Source: Inquilinus sp. (lineage in GTDB: Bacteria; Pseudomonadota; Alphaproteobacteria; DSM-16000; Inquilinaceae). Taken from it: a stretch of 10,228 nucleotides of DNA. Positions 7,106 to 10,228 of this stretch are shown here, one piece after another; positions within the stretch are counted from its first letter, which is position 1; every line of letters begins with the position of its first letter. The translations under genes and the position numbers were made by a program. The stretch covers positions 1 to 10,228 of the forward strand of contig JABDIP010000571.1 of assembly GCA_013003675.1 (NCBI GenBank), in the 5' to 3' direction. Under the pieces are notes generated by a model. That model was given only the letters and a program-made list of their open reading frames with translations, ran no database searches and was not told the DNA's origin.

Positions 7106-8269
7106 ATGACACCACCGGGCGGTTCGCCCTCAGTCAGCTCCTCCGAGCCTGCCACCGGCGGGCCGTACCGGGTCATGCTGGTCGAGGACAGCGCGGTCAT
7201 TCGCGGCTTCATCGGCCGGGCGCTCGAGGCTGATCCGGGCGTCATTATCGTCGCCTCGGTCGCCGACGGCCAGATGGCGGTCGATGCGATCCAGCGCGCG
7301 GCGCCGGACGTCGTGGTGCTCGATATCGAGATGCCGGTGATGGACGGCCTGACGGCGTTGCCCAAGCTGCTCGCCGCCTCGCCGCGCAGCAACGTCATCA
7401 TGGCCTCGACGCTGACCAAGCGGAACGCGGACATCAGCCTGCGGGCGCTCTCCGCCGGGGCCGCCGACTACATCGCCAAACCCTCCTCCGCGGGCGATCT
7501 CGCCGGCGCCGACGATTTCAAGGTGGAACTGCTCCGCAAGGTCAAGGCGCTCGCCGCCGCCGCCCGCGGCCGGGACGGCGCGGCACCGGCGCGCGACGCC
7601 GGGCCGGCGAGCCCGGCGGCCCGGCCGGCCGGCGTCACGACGCTCTACCCGGGCGCCAGGATCACCACCCGGCCGATGCCGGCGGTCTTCAATCCCAGGG
7701 TCATCGCCGTCGGCTCGTCGACCGGCGGCCCGCAGGCGTTGATGGAGGTGCTCGCCCATCTGCGCGGCGTGCGCCAGCCGGTGCTGGTCACCCAGCACAT
7801 GCCGGCGACCTTCACCACCATCCTCGCCGAGCACATCACCCGTCAGGCCGGGCTGCCGACGGTGGAGGGCGCCGACGGCATGCCGCTGCAGGCCGGGCGC
7901 TGCCATCTGGCGCCGGGCGGCTTCCACATGACGATCGAGGCGGGCGCCCCGCAACCGGTGATCCGGCTGAACGAGGGACCTTTGATCAACTACGTCCGCC
8001 CGGCCGTCGACCCGATGATGGAGAGCATCGTCGAAGTCTATCGCAGCGGAATCCTCTCGGTGATCCTGACCGGCATGGGCAAGGACGGCCTGGACGGGTG
8101 CCGGGCGACCGCGGACGCGGGCGGCGTCGTCATCGCCCAGGACGAGGCCAGCAGCGTCGTCTGGGGCATGCCCGGCGCCGTGGCGACCGACGGCATCGCC
8201 AATGCCATTCTGCCGCTCCGCAAGATCGGCCCCACCCTGCGCGATCTGGCCATCCGGACCGCGGCCTAG
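7106..8269 (+). CDS. cheB: Chemotaxis response regulator and protein-glutamate methylesterase CheB
   Basis: This 387-residue two-domain enzyme removes methyl groups from chemoreceptor glutamates (and may deamidate glutamines) when phosphorylated by CheA. The N-terminal receiver covers about residues 21-150, with E27/D28, phosphoacceptor D73 in VLDIEMPVMDG and K125. An Ala/Gly/Pro-rich linker (about 151-195) leads to the methylesterase domain. The catalytic triad is visible as S205 in GSSTGGPQAL, H231 in TQHMPATF and D327 in LTGMGKDG. About 20 residues precede the receiver, a little longer than usual. There is no cheD gene alongside, so receptor deamidation may rest on this enzyme. It lies 31 bp after cheY. 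Confidence 0.96.
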   Translation: MTPPGGSPSVSSSEPATGGPYRVMLVEDSAVIRGFIGRALEADPGVIIVASVADGQMAVDAIQRAAPDVVVLDIEMPVMDGLTALPKLLAASPRSNVIMASTLTKRNADISLRALSAGAADYIAKPSSAGDLAGADDFKVELLRKVKALAAAARGRDGAAPARDAGPASPAARPAGVTTLYPGARITTRPMPAVFNPRVIAVGSSTGGPQALMEVLAHLRGVRQPVLVTQHMPATFTTILAEHITRQAGLPTVEGADGMPLQAGRCHLAPGGFHMTIEAGAPQPVIRLNEGPLINYVRPAVDPMMESIVEVYRSGILSVILTGMGKDGLDGCRATADAGGVVIAQDEASSVVWGMPGAVATDGIANAILPLRKIGPTLRDLAIRTAA

Positions 8270-8290
8270 CGACCTGCATCGAGGACACCC

Positions 8291-9145
8291 ATGCAAGCCG
8301 ACAATTTCGAGGTTCTGCAGAAGCTGCTGAAACAGCGCTCCGGCCTGGTCGTCTCGCCGGAGAAGGCCTATCTGCTGGAGTCGCGGCTGATGCCGGTCGC
8401 GCGCAAATGGAGCGTCAAGGGGCTGGACGAGCTGGTCGCGCTGGTGCGCGCCAAGCGCGACGAAAAGCTGCTGCAGGACATCACCGAGGCGATGACGACC
8501 AACGAGTCGTCGTTCTTCCGCGACACCCGGCCCTTCGACCAGTTCAAGTCGGTCGTGCTGCCGCAACTGATGGAGCAGCGCGCGTCGCGGCGCCACTTGC
8601 GAATCTGGTGCGCCGCCGCCTCGACCGGCCAGGAGCCGTATTCCCTGGCCATGGTCCTGCACGAGGAGCGGGTGCGGATGAACGGCTGGCGGGTCGAGAT
8701 CCTCGGCACCGATCTGTCGACCGAGGTGCTCGACAAGGCGCGCGACGGTGTCTACAGCCAGTTCGAGATCCAGCGCGGCCTGCCGATCACCTATCTGGTC
8801 AAGTACTTCCGCCAGGACGGCGACAAGTGGCTGCTGTCGCCGGAGATCCGCCAGATGGTGGATTACAGGCCATTCAACCTGCTCGAGGATCCCACCGCGC
8901 TGGGCCGCTTCGACATCGTCTTCCTGCGCAACGTCCTGATCTATTTCGACCGCCCGGACAAGGCGTCGATCCTCGGCCGCGTCGCCAAGCTGATGCCGTC
9001 GGACGGGGTGCTCTATCTCGGCGGCGCCGAAACCGTGTTCGGCATCTCCGACCGCTTCAAGCCGGTCGAGGGACAGCGCGGCATCTATCAGCCGACGAGC
9101 GATGCCGAGCCGTCGTCGGCCGGCCGCCAGGCCGCCGCGTTCTGA
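8291..9145 (+). CDS. cheR: Chemoreceptor glutamate methyltransferase CheR
   Basis: This 284-residue S-adenosylmethionine-dependent enzyme methylates chemoreceptor glutamates, opposing CheB. The N-terminal helical domain (about 5-75) leads into the conserved TTNESSFFRD (69-78). The SAM pocket includes IWCAAASTGQEPYSLAM (105-121) and GTDLSTEVLDKA (139-150). FLRNVLIYF (211-219) is the later conserved motif. Length is normal for the family and no tetratricopeptide extension is present. GAGG lies 6 bp before the ATG, and the gene follows cheB by 21 bp. It is the last gene of the operon, convergent with ctrA. Confidence 0.96.
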   Translation: MQADNFEVLQKLLKQRSGLVVSPEKAYLLESRLMPVARKWSVKGLDELVALVRAKRDEKLLQDITEAMTTNESSFFRDTRPFDQFKSVVLPQLMEQRASRRHLRIWCAAASTGQEPYSLAMVLHEERVRMNGWRVEILGTDLSTEVLDKARDGVYSQFEIQRGLPITYLVKYFRQDGDKWLLSPEIRQMVDYRPFNLLEDPTALGRFDIVFLRNVLIYFDRPDKASILGRVAKLMPSDGVLYLGGAETVFGISDRFKPVEGQRGIYQPTSDAEPSSAGRQAAAF

Positions 9146-9152
9146 TCCCGAC

Positions 9153-9176
9153 CGGCCGCGCTTCGGGGCGCGGCCG
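9153..9176 (+). terminator. GC-rich hairpin after cheR
   Basis: A perfect 9-bp inverted repeat (CGGCCGCGC with GCGCGGCCG) encloses a 6-base loop, 7 bp after the cheR stop codon. No T-run follows, so it is not a classical intrinsic terminator. Its position at the end of the che operon suggests a role in 3'-end formation or mRNA stability. Confidence 0.45.
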
Positions 9177-9196
9177 TATCGGCCCAGACGATCGCC

Positions 9197-9234
9197 AAGA
9201 AAAGAGGCGACGATGCCTTTCGCAAGGCACCGCC
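9197..9234 (-). terminator. Probable intrinsic terminator of ctrA
   Basis: Read on the minus strand, a TGCCTT/AAGGCA stem with a GCGA loop is closed by an outer GGCG/CGCC pair with a small asymmetric bulge. A T-rich tract (TCTTTTCTT) follows. It lies 34 bp beyond the ctrA stop codon in the right orientation. The bulge makes it imperfect. Confidence 0.55.
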
Positions 9235-9267
9235 GCCCCGGCGGCCGACTAGCAGGTTATGAACGGC

Positions 9268-9987
9268 TCAGCCAGCGGCGGCTCTCTTCGACGGTTCCTC
9301 GACCGTTGTGGATGAAGGATCGCGCAGCACATAGCCGCGGCCCCAGACCGTCTCTATGTAGTTTTCGCCGCTGGTGGCGGCGGTCAGCTTCTTGCGCAGC
9401 TTGCAGACGAAGACGTCGATGATCTTCAGCTCGGGCTCGTCCATGCCGCCATAGAGATGGTTGAGGAACATCTCCTTGGTCAGCGTCGTGCCCTTGCGCA
9501 GCGACAGCAGTTCCAGGATGCCGTATTCCTTGCCGGTCAGGTGCAGCGGCTGGTTGTTCACCTCGACCGTGCGGGTGTCCAAATTGACGGTCAGCCGGCC
9601 GGTCTTGATCACGCTGTCCGAATGGCCCTTGGAGCGGCGGACGATCGCATGAATGCGGGCGACCAGCTCGCGCTTGTCGAACGGCTTGGTCAGATAGTCG
9701 TCGGCGCCGAATCCGAGTCCCTTGATCTTGTGGTCGAGTTCCGACAACCCGGACAGGATCAGGATCGGCGTATCGACGCGGGCGGCGCGCAGCCGCCGCA
9801 GGACTTCATAGCCGTCGATATCCGGCAACATCAGATCGAGAATGATGATGTCGTAATCGTAGAGCTTGCCGATCTCGAGGCCATCTTCGCCAAGGTCGGT
9901 TGTGTCGACGACGAAGCCGTCGGACTGGAGCATAAGCTCAATGCTCTTCGCCGTGGCGCTATCGTCCTCAACCAGCAGAACGCGCAT
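9268..9987 (-). CDS. ctrA: Cell-cycle/motility response regulator CtrA (OmpR family)
   Basis: This 239-residue DNA-binding regulator is the terminal target of the CckA-ChpT phosphorelay in Alphaproteobacteria. The receiver (1-118) begins MRVLLVEDDSATAKSIELML, close to Caulobacter CtrA, with D8/D9, phosphoacceptor D51 in LDLMLPDIDG and K101 in LTKPFD. The OmpR-type winged helix (about 126-224) holds LTGKEYGILELL, ELKIIDVFVCKLRKK and WGRGYVLRDP. The ATG at 9987 is chosen over the in-frame ATG at 9993 because GGAG sits 8 bp before the former but only 2 bp before the latter. The C-terminus ends KRAAAG, not the two alanines of the Caulobacter protein that are needed for ClpXP turnover. The upstream region carries several TTAA motifs, suggesting autoregulation. 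In non-Caulobacterales relatives CtrA mainly controls motility, which suits the adjacent che operon. Confidence 0.95.
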   Translation of the reverse strand: MRVLLVEDDSATAKSIELMLQSDGFVVDTTDLGEDGLEIGKLYDYDIIILDLMLPDIDGYEVLRRLRAARVDTPILILSGLSELDHKIKGLGFGADDYLTKPFDKRELVARIHAIVRRSKGHSDSVIKTGRLTVNLDTRTVEVNNQPLHLTGKEYGILELLSLRKGTTLTKEMFLNHLYGGMDEPELKIIDVFVCKLRKKLTAATSGENYIETVWGRGYVLRDPSSTTVEEPSKRAAAG

Positions 9988-10025
9988 GGACATCTCTCCG
10001 CATGCAGTCAGAATTACCTATCCTT

Positions 10026-10104
10026 TTAATAAAGGTTAATAGCCAAAAGTTAACAACAGGTGAATTGATTAACACCCCAGGCAGTCGTTTTACCGAGATT
10101 TAAC
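10026..10104 (-). promoter_or_regulatory. ctrA: ctrA upstream region with a cluster of candidate CtrA half-sites
   Basis: Five TTAA tetramers lie within 79 bp (10026, 10036, 10050, 10069 and 10100), in DNA that is otherwise GC-rich. Three pairs resemble CtrA boxes. TTAA-N6-TTAA at 10026-10039 reads TTAACC on the ctrA strand. A TTCA-N7-TTAAC arrangement in the ctrA orientation spans 10049-10064. TTTA-N7-TTAAC lies at 10089-10104 on the plus strand. None is a perfect TTAA-N7-TTAA. The location, 40-115 bp before the ctrA start, suits autoregulation. No GANTC methylation site was seen here. Confidence 0.6.
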
Positions 10105-10228
10105 CCAAAAGGGGCATGGTCGAAGAGCCGCGGAACGTGGAACTGCGTTCCCGAACCTCCAGGATCGGACGATTTGCCGGCTCTCCTAGCAACTTTGATC
10201 GACGAGAATGCCGAGAACCGCCGTGACC
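10105..10228. other. Right-edge stretch without a supported gene
   Basis: Beyond the TTAA cluster the DNA returns to high GC. A rightward frame from a TTG at 10174, with AGGA 9 bp upstream, reads to the window edge and gives a plausible protein-like start (LPALLATLIDENAENRRD). It could be the 5' end of a gene divergent from ctrA. The evidence is too short to call, and minus-strand frames are also partly open. I do not recognise a product. Confidence 0.25.

Noticed and set aside
7130..8662. A 510-codon minus-strand frame opposite cheB and cheR
   Set aside because: It spans two well-supported genes on the other strand, has no domain signature and is rich in Arg, His and Asp, as expected for a shadow.
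9213..9422. A short plus-strand frame starting at ATG 9213 after an AGAGG-like ribosome binding site
   Set aside because: It runs antisense into ctrA, its product is mostly arginine and serine, and the same bases form the ctrA terminator hairpin.
10116..10226. A 36-codon frame starting at ATG 10116
   Set aside because: GGGG lies only one base before the ATG, the composition is not protein-like, and it is too short to support.

Overview
The window looks like chromosomal DNA of a GC-rich alphaproteobacterium, probably of the Rhodospirillales type. The reasons are the high GC content, the presence of ctrA and a chpT-type phosphotransferase (both largely confined to Alphaproteobacteria), and a CheA carrying two CheW-like domains and a C-terminal receiver. 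The taxonomic placement is inference from gene content only.

Left block (1-2360, all leftward): a DUF3553 small protein, then a fused NuoE/NuoF-like flavoprotein best read as the NAD-reducing (diaphorase) beta subunit of a soluble formate dehydrogenase, then the start of a polytopic membrane protein (possibly CPBP family) that runs off the left edge. The gaps are short (24 bp, then an overlap or near-overlap), which suggests one transcript. No catalytic formate dehydrogenase subunit is inside the window. A 21-bp direct repeat sits right at the left edge and may be an assembly or window-edge artefact.

Central block (2501-9145, all rightward): a chpT-like histidine phosphotransferase, then after a 137-bp AT-rich gap a chemotaxis operon cheA-cheW-cheY-cheB-cheR. 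cheA and cheW overlap by ATGA, and the other gaps are 21 to 61 bp. This set covers the kinase, coupling protein, response regulator and both adaptation enzymes. No cheD, cheZ, cheC or chemoreceptor gene is present here.

Right block (9268-10228): ctrA lies leftward and convergent with cheR. The convergent gap holds a GC-rich hairpin after cheR and a plausible intrinsic terminator for ctrA. The 5' region of ctrA is AT-rich and holds five TTAA tetramers, some arranged like CtrA half-sites, consistent with autoregulation. A similar near-consensus TTTA-N7-TTAA element lies upstream of cheA.

Taken together, chpT and ctrA, which are successive steps of the CckA-ChpT-CtrA phosphorelay, flank a complete chemotaxis operon. 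The layout suggests that CtrA controls chemotaxis transcription in this organism. I see no mobile element, CRISPR array, tRNA or rRNA, and no gene that clearly belongs to an undescribed system.
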